From Phyto melanocephala (lineage: Eukaryota > Arthropoda > Insecta > Diptera > Rhinophoridae), in assembly GCA_941918925.1 (NCBI GenBank), contig OW799237.1:90927015-90991014 (forward strand): a DNA stretch of 64,000 nt, in the 5' to 3' direction. Made by a program: the position numbers and the translations under genes. Of this stretch, positions 43,933-56,367 are shown piece by piece (the stretch's first letter is position 1; each line of letters opens with the position of its first letter). Under the pieces are notes generated by a model, which did not search any database, was not told the origin of the DNA, and saw only the letters and a list, made by a program, of their open reading frames with translations.

Positions 43933-44184
43933 CAAGGCGAATTTAATTATCAGGTGGTGGTAATTCTACAACAAATACAACATTTAAAAAAACAACACGG
44001 TTTTTTATTGTTGTTTTCGACCGTCGATGTGTCAAAAACTACATGGTTTTTGTTTGTGTTTTTTTGCGCGGGAAAGAGTAATCTATGTAAACAAATAATA
44101 TTTGACAACTCAAGCCTTATTTATGCAAGTAATAAAAGTAGATCAGCTGCGTTGTCAACACCACCTGATAATGAATTTGCCTTG
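43933..44184. mobile_element. hAT-like MITE, CAAGG family
   Basis: Starts CAAGGCGAATTTAATTATCA and ends TGATAATGAATTTGCCTTG, flanked by a perfect 8-bp duplication CGCTGACC (43925-43932, 44185-44192). 252 bp. Confidence 0.88.
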
Positions 44185-44192
44185 CGCTGACC

Positions 44193-44652
44193 ATTCGATT
44201 TTTCACTGGTGTATGTATTGTATTACTGGTATATGTTTATGTTGTTATTGCTGTTAGAACAGTACATTAATGCAAATCATGAAATTCACGACATTCCGTT
44301 TATCTTATTTTATAGTAAAAATTTTGTTTTATAGGTGACAAAACAAAAGGGCTAAAGGCAAAACGATTTCTCTTCAACCACCTTGAAGGCAAAACAACGT
44401 TTGTCAAATCAGCAAGTTTAATATAAAAATATAAAATTACTTCAGTTTAAGAGTTTGTCAAGCAACAAAAATTTTTGTAGCTACGTCAATGCTCATAACA
44501 ATAGTCAGTCGTTTTTACTGTCTATCAGTTGAAATAACTATCACATACATACCAACACATTTATGTATTTAAACCATTATGCAATTTGAAGTGAAAAATG
44601 TATGAAAACAAAAATATATTTTCCGTTTTACTAAATTTATTTGCTTTACTAC

Positions 44653-44686
<34 letters not shown>

Positions 44687-45115
44687 CAATGTATATAAAT
44701 AAACATAAATTGAATTAAAACAAATATATAATCATTTAAATGCAATAAAGTGCAGTTTGCACAGCAGTCTCCAATAAAAAATGTGGTAGAAATAGATAAA
44801 ACAAAAACTTTTATTATGCCTGTCAGAAATAATTGGATCAAAGTGCATTTATTGTAATAAACTTATATTAAAAATGTGTTTGTTGAACTAGAAAGAGCAT
44901 TCGTAGCCAGAGATTTGTATCAGAATATAGAATTTCGTTAAATATTTATAAAGAGTGTGGTTGTGCCGAATAAGCGTGATTTAAAAAACGTTTTATGAGC
45001 TGTTTTATAATGTCTCTTTGTTTCGCTTTACTTAAGCAACTAAACGAGCTATGTTTGGTTATGACGAGTTTTTCTCAGTTTGGTCCAGGCATAAAATAAA
45101 TTTCATATACATAGT
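44193..45115. other. Non-coding stretch with (TA)n(GA)n
   Basis: A compound (TA)n-(GA)n microsatellite lies at about 44653-44688. Otherwise AT-rich and unrecognised. Confidence 0.5.
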
Positions 45116-45127
45116 TTTAAAATATTA

Positions 45128-46142
45128 GGTTAGGTTAGGTTAGGTTGAAAAGGAGGGGTATAAAAGCCCAAACCCATGACAGGTATACACGTATGCCCAG
45201 TTGGCATGTTGTGCGCTCCATGTGGAAAACGGAATTCCCAAACAAAAAAAAAAACCATAAACATAATTTCCCATAAATAACGGACTAGTCCAAGAAACCA
45301 GTCCCCTCAATGTAACGCCTTATGGATCTCCAGTTCGAGTTCCCCAGGTATTCCAAGTTCGGCATAGTATCCACTGTAAAATTTTCGCGCCTAATATGCC
45401 CAAACGCAGGACAATGACAGAGGTAGTGTACCAGAGTCTCATCCTCTTCCTCGCAAGCTCTACATGTCGTCTCCTCAGATAATCCCATGCGAGCTAGATG
45501 AGTTCTCAACTCCGTATGACCTGTAATTACACCGCTTAATTTTCTAAGTGTAGGTCTACTTAGTCTCAGAATCTCCTTTTACTTCCCAAGATTTGGGTCA
45601 CCCCAGAGTGTTCTTGTCACCTTACCGACATCAGTGCTTTGCCATTTTCTGACATGTTCTTCCATTGCCCAACGTTTAAGTTCATCCTTAAATCGTTTAA
45701 GGGGTTTGGCGTTCTCCAAAGTTATAGTACTCAGAAGAGCTCCCATTTTGGATAATTTGTCGGCTTTCTCGTTTCCGATCAGCCCGTGATGGCTTGGTAT
45801 CCATATTATCTCCAGATGTTCACAATTTGCATATGAGTATATCTCACTCTTGCATTGCAAAACGTTCCGGGATTCAACTTTCTCCTTTCTCAATGTCTTA
45901 ATCACTGATTGGCTATCCGTAAAGATACGAATCGGAGTTTCGCTATTCGTTTCCTTTATCCATTTTATTCCTTCCGTAATCGCCATGATCTCAGCCTGAA
46001 AAATAGTGTTGTGATCTGGTAGACGGAAGTATTTGCTTCTATTTCGGCTTATGTCGTACAAGCCCATTCCAGTTTGGTCACCAATCTTTGAACCGTCTGT
46101 GTAAAGATCGATTCCGTGGGTGTTTCCCATCCTGATTATCTC
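45128..46142 (-). pseudogene. 5'-truncated LINE (RNase H end), copy 1
   Basis: A recent insertion flanked by a 12-bp target duplication TTTAAAATATTA (45116-45127, 46143-46154). It encodes the RNase H domain (LYTDGSK, FQAEIMAI, IFTDSQ, IIWIPSHHGLIGNEKADKL) and the tail TGHTELRTHLARMGLSEETT with CRAC…HYLCHCPAFGH, ending TGFLD. The only break is an in-frame TAA at 45579-45581, where copy 2 has TCA. On the minus strand the 3' end is CCCCTCCTTTTCAACC then (TAACC)n. The clade resembles LOA/I-type elements; this is inferred. Confidence 0.92.
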
Positions 46143-46154
46143 TTTAAAATATTA

Positions 46155-46446
46155 AATAAAAATTAAAAATATAATTTTTTTAAATAAATTTCTTAACATT
46201 TTAACGCCAAACATTTCTGATGCATAAAAATATTTCAGCGAAATTACGTCCTTCTGGGTTCTCTCGACGTATTATTATGATTATTATTAGGCTTTTGAAT
46301 ATTTTCCTCTAGAGTTATGAAATATAAAAATATTGTCTAAACTTTTTGATTATTACATTAATAATATTTTCTTTTTGTTGTGCTGGAGATCACTTTTGTT
46401 TTTTATAATTTTTTTATTTTTATTAACAACCAATATTTCGCTACCA
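46155..46446. other. Non-coding gap
   Basis: Nothing recognised. Confidence 0.45.
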
Positions 46447-46448
46447 AA

Positions 46449-47152
46449 CGATCCAGCAAAAACTAGGTAATGACTTGCTCTTACTTACTTACTAAACAAT
46501 ATACTTTTCATGACAATAAAATATCCTCTGTATTACTAAGAAGTATGTTAGTAATGACTTAATTTATGATGCAATACGTAAGTACTTATTTGTCGTATAC
46601 ACACACAATACAATTTCTTATGGCGAATATTGTTAGAAGCCATTCAAATACATAACTTTTTATAATTCTCATTTAGTTTAACACGCTTAGGGTATAAGTA
46701 ATAATTATTTTGACAACAGCGGCAAAGCATTTCATTAACAAAGTGATGTCTTATAGATATTCACTGATTTTTAAACTTCGAATTAACGCATAGCAGAATA
46801 ATCTAACCGAATTTTCGTCCTTAGAAGAACCGAACGACTTCTGTAAGTCCATAATAGTAATGGGTTATTTAGACTATTAAAATCACGTACTTATACATTG
46901 CTTTAAAAGTAAGTACTTATTTAAGTCCCTATTTACAAGCGACCGTAATAAGTACTTAGACGAGTACCTATTTGTAAGCGAGGGTGGTAAGTACTGATTT
47001 AAGTCCCTATTTGTAAACGAACGTGGTAAGTACTTGCCTCCAATGACATCGCCGTGTTAAAATAATGGGTTTAGATATCAAATTGTAAGTAGTGAAGAAC
47101 TGTTTTCTAGTACTTTCAGCATATGATTTTGTAATGCATTATTTTGTTGGGA
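46449..47152. mobile_element. ~700-bp element with CCAGCAAAAAC ends and degenerate tandem repeats
   Basis: CCAGCAAAAAC on the left faces CCCAACAAAAT inverted on the right. Between about 46900 and 47045 a unit of the type TAAGTACTTATTTAAGTCCC followed by TATTTACAAGCG recurs three or four times with variation. The right half has an inverted partner near 43150-43470. Confidence 0.65.
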
Positions 47153-49044
47153 ATGGATAGCTTCCCAGGGTAACTTCTTCAGGTTGGTTGTTAATAAAAA
47201 TTTTTTTATAAAAAAAGTTGATCTCTAACTTAACAAAAAGAAGAGATTGTTATTGAATATACTTTCATCGCTTGCCTTATGTTTTGAAGGTGGAGGAATA
47301 TTTATTGAAATAAGTCTGTCCTCTTGTACCAGCTGCTTTACTATAGCCTTCAGCTGTCCGCACGGACTTTAATTCAGGTGGATTAACACAACTTAAAGTG
47401 TAATAAAGTCATTTAGATGCAATAGGTCATTTTATGAAGAAAAATTTAGAGGTTACCGAAGTTAAATGTCCCTGTGCCCGTTCAAAGGGTTTGGTAAAGC
47501 CAGAAGTTACAATACAATTTAAATTAATTCACTGAACCCAGTTCAAGTCCGGCTGTCTACGATCATTTTTAAAGCAATGCCTTTGTTTGGGGAATTATTT
47601 CATACTAAATAGTAAAATCTTATTTATATAATTTTAAGGTGCACTTTTTTCCTAATTTGTATTTTTTTTTTTATTTTTGTAACATTTCATATAAAGTTTT
47701 TTGGCGTTTTCATTTATTTTTGGGCAATTTTTTATTTGTTATGGCGATATTTCCTAGAGTCCACTTTAGTTTATAACAACAAATTTTGTTAACAAATATT
47801 TCGCTTAAATTTAATTTGTTTTTTGTATAAAATTTCCTAATTATTTAAACTGGTTTTGTTTATTTTAATTTTAACTTTAATAGCGTTGTACATGTGTATG
47901 TACACTATTTACGATTTTTATAATTGACACAATTTTTTAAAATAAAATAAAACATACAAATACATATTTGTGGCAAAAAGTAACAACTGTTTAAGTCGAC
48001 ATAAGCTACAATTGAGATAATAACACCAAACCTACCCTGAGGAGAGTTTTCAACTATTTTGTACATCCATACTGGAAGTTAAAGCTTAACAACTTATTGC
48101 CTATATTTTCAAACGAACAATATCATTTGAAATTATTACGTATAATTTTACTTCATATACGAAAATCAAATATGCTTTTTCATTTATACCGCGCCGAATC
48201 CTTTTAATAATATCTATTTTAAAGAAAATTAATTTATAAAAATCAACTTCAAATTTGCCTTCCCGAAAAACCCTAAAAACAGACATAAGCAGTTTTTCCT
48301 TATTGCAATAGATATGTGTTTATATGTACATATATTTTTTTGTGAAGAAATTTTTGCTGTGTAAGTAAAATTTTAAGCTTAAACACACTTTGCGACGAGA
48401 GTACTTTTGGCATTTTGCTAATTAAGCTTTTTTATGGACGCAATTTAAATATGTATTTACAAAACAATATGACATACATTGAAGCTTGATAACACAGTTA
48501 TCAAATAATTGTAAAAAAAAATTAAAAAAAAATACTAAAAAAAATAAAAAAATATTAAAAAAATTAAAAAAAATAATTGCAAATAAAATTTTATATAAAA
48601 ACTTTATAAATTTAATTTTTAGCCCTCTCTAACTTCAAATGCGTGTAAATAACAGCATGTTTACAATTAAACAAAGAACTCTAAAAGTAAAATGTCTTCA
48701 AGTAAATTATTTTCAAACCCTAATTGCAATTTGTTTCGTATGATCTGTTAGAATAACTGCTGTATTCATTAAAAATATTTTTTATTTTTTAAAGGCTTAT
48801 TTGACGGATGCTGTACATAAATTTATTTTTATTTTCTTTAAATGAATAAATGTAAAATATATGAGTACATTTTTTTACAACTGGCGTAAGTCACAAGTAA
48901 AAAGAAAAGAATAAAATTCCTTTGCCAAGTATTTAGTCAATGTTATTTTATAATTTTTTGGTTGAAATCCGTTAATACATCTTATTTAGAAGAGCAGTAG
49001 GATATCCAAGATCTCGTTGAAATGGTGTACAATCTGATGTAAAA
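47153..49044. other. Non-coding stretch
   Basis: AT-rich, with an A-rich tract near 48520-48580. No gene or element recognised. Confidence 0.45.
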
Positions 49045-50515
49045 CAGGGTTTCCGCTGGGAAGGTATACTACTTTGCTTGTTAATAATTTTCGATTAAAT
49101 GAAAGAGAATGGATCTTATATTAATAAATGTTTTATTTAATGTCGGCAATAATGTATGGAATACAATATCTGATAAATGTTCGCCTCTGTTAAGGAGCTA
49201 ATACACGGCATGTTTTTTACATCTGACTTGTCAAATTCTCCACTGCTAATACAAACAAGTCGTGTGTTACCTTTAAAACATTACTTCTGTAAAAAACATG
49301 TGTTGAGAGATCTGACAAAATTTTAATTAGAGTGCGCTCTATTTTCTTCTGTCAAAACATGCGTCATCAGCCGTTGGCAGAAATATCTGCTGCTGCAAAG
49401 CAGTCAGCGTAAAAGTACATGTCTGTCAAAATTGATATTGATATTGTATATCAGATATTGTATTCCATACATATGTCCCACAAATTTTAAAGTCAGATGT
49501 AAAAAACATGCCGTGTATTATAGCCTTTAGCCTCAAAAATGCGAGCCCTTTTTAAGCACATTTTTCATTACATTCTCACACATTTCACGCGGTATTTCAT
49601 TAATTTCATCACGAACATTTTGTTTGAGGTGCTCCAGCGTTTCTGGTTTGTTTGCATAAACCTTGCTTTTCAGATATCCCCACAAAAACAAGTCCGGAGC
49701 AGTCAAATCAGGCGACCGTGGAGGCCAATCAACATCACCATTCCTTGAAATAACTTGTTATGGAACGAAGTCTCGCAGTAATTCCATCGTAATTCTGGCT
49801 GTATGCGATGTAGCACCGTCTTGTTAAAACCACATGTTAATCAAGCCCAAAACATGCAGTTGTAACGTTAAAAAGTTTTCAATCATGTCACGTTATCGCT
49901 CCCCATTGACGGTTATCATTACGCCGTTTTCTGTTTCAAAGAATCAAGGTCCAATGATTCCTCCTAACCAAATTGCACACCAGGCTGTCACTTTTAATAG
50001 ATGCGAAAGTGACGGATGAACAACTTGAGGATTTCCATTGCCCAGAACCGACTATTCAGTTTATTCACATGTCCATTGAAATGAAAATTATGATTTTTTC
50101 TTTGAAGACCAAGCTCCTCAGCACGGCGTTGAATTGAGATTAATGGATTGTTTTGAACACTTTCTTGAACAGCAGTAATGTTTTCAGACCATCTTGCAGT
50201 ACATTGTGGTTCATGTTTGGGCCTATCTGCTACAGTCCCTCTTTCTTCGAAATCATTCACTACACGATAAAGAGTGCGTCTTGTTGGCACGTTGTTTCTC
50301 CCAAAAATTTCACGTAACTTTCCCATCGTCACAGTAATCGATGATTGATTTTAATAAAATGTTTAAACGATTACAACACGTTGGTTTACCGAATATTTTT
50401 CCATAATAAATTTACCACGTTTCTACTTCACGACTACCAAATATGAACTGTCAAGACTAATGTTTACCAAAATGGCGACAAAACAAAATAGTATACCTTG
50501 CCGGCGGACACCCTG
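49045..50515 (-). pseudogene. Tc1/mariner-group transposon relic with both ends
   Basis: The ends CAGGGTTTCCGCTGGGAAGG and CAGGGTGTCCGCCGGCAAGG are inverted repeats of about 32 bp; TA follows the right end. On the minus strand the N-terminal part starts near 50332 (LREIFGRNNVPTRRTLYRVV, ENITAVQESVQNN, RRAEELGLQ). An internal deletion joins directly to FHFNGHVNKLNSRFW. Later frames give GDVDWPPRSPDLTAPDLFLW and EMCENVMKNVLKKG. Broken by stops and frameshifts; a MITE sits near its 3' end. Confidence 0.85.
49193..49525. mobile_element. MITE with AATACACGGCATG ends and TTA target duplication
   Basis: AGGAGCTAATACACGGCATG and the inverted AGGCTATAATACACGGCATG, continuing TTTTTTACATCTGACTT, match over about 35 bp. 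TTA lies on both sides (49190-49192, 49526-49528). 333 bp, inserted into the mariner-like relic. Confidence 0.85.
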
Positions 50516-51880
50516 TATAATTAGGAAGAAATCAATAAGAACTGAGTGTAGATATCATACAGTTCAACTAAAAGAACCGATTAAACTGAAGTACCGATTG
50601 AACTAACAGATCAATTAAAGCAAAAGAGTAAGCGAATTCATTTGTTTGTATTGAACTAAAAAAAGCGGTCAGTAATTATGAACTATTAGGTACAAGTCTG
50701 ATTGGCAGTTACAGTCTAGTATGGACCTTAAACAATTGTATAATATATTTTATTTATTGTGACTTTATTGTACCCTGAAACATGTCTCCTGTCAACTATT
50801 TAGCAAAATGAAGCTACACTAACTTAAGAATGCCCTATATAAAACCAGAGCCAAGTTCTTTATTAAAAAAATTGTATTCGTTAAATCAAATCTAACCAAA
50901 ACATGTTTGATGGCTAACATACTTCAAAATCTAGCATAAAATAGATAAAAAAAAAATGTCTTATACTCTTGAAGACATGCCCCTTCCTTAAAATTACTTT
51001 CGATTAAATCATATTTAAAATTTAACAACGTGACACTGACAAATTTTTTCCACTTTAGATAAAATGACGGCAGGCAAAATTTACATATGGAAGAAATTGT
51101 TTGTTGTTATCCTAAATCGACGAAAAATATCAATAACGCAATGTCGATCTTTCGCCATCGATAAATAACTCCTTTTTACTTTTTATATTTTTTTACTACT
51201 TAAAGGAATCAACAAAATTTTAGACATACCCACAGGCGTATGCCTTCTTGAAATATTTATATCAGTCATAAGACACAAAAGGTCATAAAATTTAGACTGT
51301 CTGTCTGTCCTTCTTAAGTTTTCGAAATTAGTTTTGTGTCAGTTGCCTGTGCTCCAGGGATTATAATGAATTTTATATTTTTTTAAGGCGCAATATTTTG
51401 GATCTTACAAAAGCCACAAGTGAAAAACTTTAAAACTTTTTCATTTAGTTTTTATTAGCAAATAAATATTATTTCAAATTTTATCATTTATTAGCGTCTT
51501 ATAGTTCTAATGAAGTACAAAATTATCTATGGGATTTATATTGTACGTAGAGAGATTTTTATGTTTTCGTATATTTTATTATTCAAACGACACCTTGTCG
51601 AGTAATAAAGTGGGTTTTCTTTTTTTCTTTTTTCCCTCATTTTACATACAATAAAAAATAAATTATATGTGTATGTGTACGTGTAAGCTTAGTACATACA
51701 AAGGTACTTAGGTACATACATATGTATGTAGATTGCGTAGATACATACATACAAATGCGCAATTATAACAATGCACTATGGCTAAGACGACTACTTTTGT
51801 GTGTCAAAACTAAAAAAAAATAGAAGTTATACTTTTATGTTGTTTTATATTTTGCCATACGCATTGGATTTTCGTGAGAG
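50516..51880. other. Non-coding stretch
   Basis: Nothing recognised apart from AT-rich runs and GTATGTAC-like simple sequence near 51670-51760. Confidence 0.45.
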
Positions 51881-51889
51881 TTTAATTCT

Positions 51890-51995
51890 ATGAAAAGAAA
51901 AGTGGGCAGTGTCATGATCATATAAAGTACTCTTTTTCGACTACTTCTACTACAGCAAATCCTTTGAAACTTTCCACATTTAGCTCTCCAGACAG
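51890..51995 (+). mobile_element. Relic of a ~121-bp Helitron unit
   Basis: GAAAAGTGGGCAGTGTCATG followed by CTACTTCTAC and CCTTTGAAACTTTCCACAT resembles one decayed unit of the Helitrons at 34798 and 40818. Confidence 0.45.
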
Positions 51996-52847
51996 TATAA
52001 AATTACGATACTCACATTTGCGTCGTATTTCTATTATCTATATTTTACTATCCATATAATTTTAAACTTTAGATGCGTCTACAACAACAATTTATGCAAA
52101 ATGTGTACAAAAGGATATCTGTCACTTTTATCGTGCAACTTTACAGAACGATAATTTAGTTATATACTTAAGCTATGTTACGCTTTAGTTTTTTTATCAA
52201 TGACCTATTATTATCAAAATTTCTGAAATTAAAAAAGTTTTAAGAATATAATTTCTCATAGAAGCAAAAAAAAAGAAAAGGATGGTCTTTTGAACCATTG
52301 TGCAATGACCAGATTTTAAAAAATGTAGTAGTACCTGTATTCACAATATATATATATATTTTATTTCCTTTTTGTTGTTGCTTCTGGTAATTTTAATAAA
52401 ATAATGCATAACAAAATTTTTTATCTACACACTTATGCATTAAAGAGCTGCAAAATTGCAGGAATAAGTACAATCAAAACATTTAATAGTGAAACAATTA
52501 CATAAGTAACTGTAAGTCGTATGCTTTTTATAATAAAAGAAGATCAAATAAAATGGACCTAGAGCTTGGTGGAGACAGCCGATACCGATCGAAAAATCTA
52601 TTTTTCAATCGATAGAAAAAAAAAGTTGATTGTCCCCTGATCTTATTGTACACTAGTGAACCCGGGCCGCTTTGCAGTCTGCCGCACAGTTTTTATATTC
52701 TATTCATTACGTGATAGATTTTCATATTGTTCAGTAAAACAAAAACCATGGTTACGACATGATCACGACGGTCATATTATATTCTCTAAAACAATGTTTG
52801 GTTGCCAAAAACATGTAAGTTAAGTAAGAAACACGTGTAAGAGAAAC

Positions 52848-53115
52848 ATTTAGGCTTTCTTCAACTGAAGCCTCAGCGGCAGCAATATTCTCGACACTAC
52901 AGGCACTTCTGTGTCTCACTGGCACGGTAACATTTTGTACTGTGTCTGTGGATTAAAATTTTTCCACTAGACGCTCAATTGTTGATCTGGTAGGATGATT
53001 ATGACGACCATAAATTGGACGTAGCGCTCTTAACGTTGAGGCCACTGACTCCGTATTTCAGTAGTAAATTTTTATAATTTCGATACGTTGTTGGCTCCTA
53101 TATCTTTCCGTCATG
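52848..53115 (-). pseudogene. mariner-like transposase N-terminal fragment
   Basis: On the minus strand: MTERYRSQQRIEIIKIYY, a stop, NTESVASTLRALRPIYGRHN, TIERLVEKF, a stop, then ENIAAAEASVEES. This is the N-terminal helix-turn-helix region of the mariner-like family, with two in-frame stops (TGA and TAA). The catalytic part is absent. Confidence 0.8.
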
Positions 53116-53484
53116 AAATGGCAAACCTTACTGAAGAGAAATGTCAAAAGAGCGGCAAAAAAATATGGCGTCGTTTGCTGTCCCTATCGGTCTAGAAGTT
53201 TAGAAGTCAAATGAAGATAAAAAATTAATTTTTTTTTGCATGGGGATATCGAACCCCATTTATCATTTTCATCTCGAATAGAAAATCTTTTATCAAATTG
53301 TTTTAGCAGAAAATCTTAAGCGAAAAGCTATTATAGTTTTCAAAAATGTCATAAAATGTGTATGGGAGGCACCACTTCTACCTAAATTATAAGGAAAATG
53401 TCTATCCTATGTCCGTTTATGAAATTTATTTACAAAACATAATTTATTATTTCTAATCAGTAAAAATTAATAAATTAATAATAA

Positions 53485-54973
53485 AAAGCTCAAAGAATAT
53501 GGGCCCTCTACAGAAGAGTGATTGGCTCAAAATGGGGCTTAAGCCCAAGGATGACACATTGACACACGAGTGTACTGCGGCCTACAATTACGTACGCTTC
53601 GTTAGTGTGGTGGATATCCTTAGAGAAGAAGGTGAATATAAAACCTATTCAAAAGATTCAGAGACAGTGCTGCATTAGTATTTGCGGCGCCATGAGGACC
53701 ACATCGACAATGGCCATTGAGAATATATTATCCATTTGGCCTATTGAGATACAGGTAAAATATGAAGCGGCCTTAGCTGCCACAACATTAATGGCAATAG
53801 ATGAGTGGTTTATAAGAGAACATAAGACCAGATACCAAAGAATAACGGATATCTTACCGATGGGAAATATTACGGAATTAACATGTGATAAAATCCCGAT
53901 GAGATATGAGAATACTAACTGCATCACCATTATACCGGAAGAGGGAGAATGGGATGAGATAATCAGGATGGGAAACACCCACTGAATCGATCTTTACACA
54001 GACGGTTCAAAGATTGGTGACCAAACTGGAATGGGCTTATACCAAATAAGCCGAAATAGAAGCAAATACTTCCGTCTACCAGATCACAACACTATTTTTC
54101 AGGCTGAGATCATGGCGATTACGGAAGGAATTAAATGGATAAAGGAAACGAATAGCGAAACCCCGATTCGTATCTTTACGGATAGCCAAACAGTGATTAA
54201 GACATTGAGAAAGGAGAAAGTTGAATCCCGGAACGTTTTGCAATGCAAGAGTGAGATAAACTCATATGCAAATTGTGAACATCTAGAGATAATATGGATA
54301 CCAAGCCATCACGGGCTAATCGGAAACGAGAAAGCTGACAAATTATCCAAAATGGGAGCTCTTCTGAGTACTATAACTTTGGAGAACGCCAAACCCCTTA
54401 AACGATTTAAGGATGAACTTAAACGTTGGGCAATGGAGGAACATGTCAGAAAATGGCAAAACACTGATGTCGGTAAGGTGACAAGAACACTCTGGGGTGA
54501 CCCAAATCTTGGGAAATCAAAGGAGATTCTGAGACTAAGTAGACCTACACTTAGGAAATTAACCGGTGTAATTACAGGTCATACGGATTTGAGAACTCAT
54601 CTAGCTCGCATGAGATTATCTGAGGAGACAACATGTAGAGCTTGCGAGGAAGAGGATGAGACTCTGGTACACTACCTCTGTCATTGTCCTGCGTTTGGGC
54701 ATATTAGGCGCGAAAATTTTACAGTGGATACTATGCCGAACTTGAAATATCTGGGGAACTCGAACTGGAGATCCATAAGGCGTTAGATTTAGGGGACTGG
54801 GTTCTTGGACTAGTCCGTTATTTATGGGAAATTATGTTTTTGGTTTTTGTTTGGGAATTCCGTTTTCCATATGGAGCGCACAACATGCCAACTGGGCATA
54901 AGTGCATACCTGTCATGGGTTTGGGCTTTTATACCCCTCCTTTTCAACCTAACCTAAACCTAACCTAATAAAT
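53485..54973 (+). pseudogene. 5'-truncated LINE, copy 2 (RT thumb plus RNase H)
   Basis: Starts in the end of the reverse transcriptase (AQRIWALYRRVIGSKWGLSP, TITYASLVWW, QRQCCISICGAMRTT), then RNase H and the zinc-knuckle tail as in copy 1, to which it is nearly identical. Stops interrupt it: TGA at 53560-53562 (where Trp is expected), TGA at 53983-53985 (GGA in copy 1) and TAG at 54784-54786, plus one more just after. The 3' UTR ends CCCCTCCTTTTCAACC then AACCT-type repeats. A near-match TAATAA(A)TAAAAA at both ends may be the target duplication. Confidence 0.9.
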
Positions 54974-54984
54974 AAAAATGTAGT

Positions 54985-55002
54985 CAAGGCGAATCCACCT
55001 TG
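54985..55002. mobile_element. 18-bp CAAGG-family miniature with intact 8-bp target duplication
   Basis: CAAGGCGAATCCACCTTG has the family's CAAGG…CCTTG ends and the GCGAAT sub-terminus, and is flanked by perfect AATGTAGT on both sides (54977-54984, 55003-55010). It sits just after the LINE copy 2. Either an extreme internal deletion or the remains of one. Confidence 0.75.
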
Positions 55003-55010
55003 AATGTAGT

Positions 55011-56367
55011 CATACGAGTTTAAAAACACTTGGGAAATTGTCATAATTTAAAAAAATTTTAAAATTCAAAATGTTTACAATGAACAATAAAAACTTTTTA
55101 ATTATTTTAAAATTTTAGAAATATATGACATTATGGCAATAGAACATGAATATATTTCTTGTGAATTCAGCAACTATTTTTACCTGTTTACTTCGCAAAC
55201 GACCAATCATTTAAGGAACAGCACTGACAAGAAAATTCCTACAAAATCACATTCACATTTATTCTAATACATACTCGTTATAAATGCCCTCAGATCTAAG
55301 CTAAAGCTAGCTCTGTTCAATTTGTTGTGTTGTCAAAACAAAATAATACTTACTCTCTTTAGCTATTATATTTATTGTAATCCGAGTATACAAATTACTG
55401 TATACACTGCCGTTTATATTGAAGCATGACCTAGTGAAGGTAAATAAATGAATGTGCTCGCGCATTGCTTAAGTATGAATGTATACAAATATGTAGGTAT
55501 TTTAGAGGAGAAATTATAAGACCTTAAGTTCTATTATATTATGGTAAATAGTCGTCAGTATATAAAACTAAAATTATATAAAAGTTCTTGTTTACATCTA
55601 CATACATACTACATTTCAATGGAGATAAACTTCTGTTCACTTTGTTAGAAGTTCATATGTATGTAAATGGTATGTAAATGTTTAACTGTCAATGTGTACA
55701 CTTTTTTAATCCCGAGAATTTTATAGTAGAAATCCCTATTTCATGTATGTAAATATAATATTAAAAAAAAAACCGTAAAGCTTAACTTTAGAAATTCATG
55801 AGTAAGTGTGTATATTTGTATGTTATATTCAATAATAATAATAAAAAAAACTTTTATTACCCTCTACAACATAATGTACTTATGTATACAATTTTGTTTG
55901 AATTTCTTTTGTTTAATAAAAAAAAAGTTTCTTTTTTTTATTTACTTAAACAAATATAATTGCCACAAACAAAAGATGTGGGACAAAAACGAGAAAAGAG
56001 GATTGAAAGAAATTTTCAGTTTTATTTTTTTGTGATAAGCTGCAGTTTAAAAAGGTATTATATTTGTTAAAAAAGGTATAACTTGAAAGTATTGTTCACA
56101 CCAAATCCGGTTAAACAAAGTAATGCATTTCACGATACTTTCGCTAACGTCTCCTTGCTCCACTGTAACATTATGATTTTTTTTTGGATTATGATAATAG
56201 CCGTTTTGAACGTTTTCTATCGTCCATATTAATGCAGTTTTTTAATTATTATTTTTTTTTAATTAGTCATTAACAAGTGTATTTTCATATTTTTAATTTC
56301 CTTGACAAACATCTCGCACAATAAATATAATAACATCACAACTAAAATTTTTTACAAAATTTACTCT
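55011..56367. other. Non-coding stretch
   Basis: AT-rich; nothing recognised. Confidence 0.45.

Noticed and set aside
43873..44190. 105-residue open frame
   Set aside because: It is mostly the MITE at 43933-44184, including both terminal repeats.
45128..45145. Telomeric array
   Set aside because: Only about three TTAGG units, and they are the 3' end of a LINE present in two copies; flies lack TTAGG telomeres.
46900..47045. CRISPR-like array
   Set aside because: Units are degenerate, unevenly spaced and lie within an eukaryotic transposon-like element.
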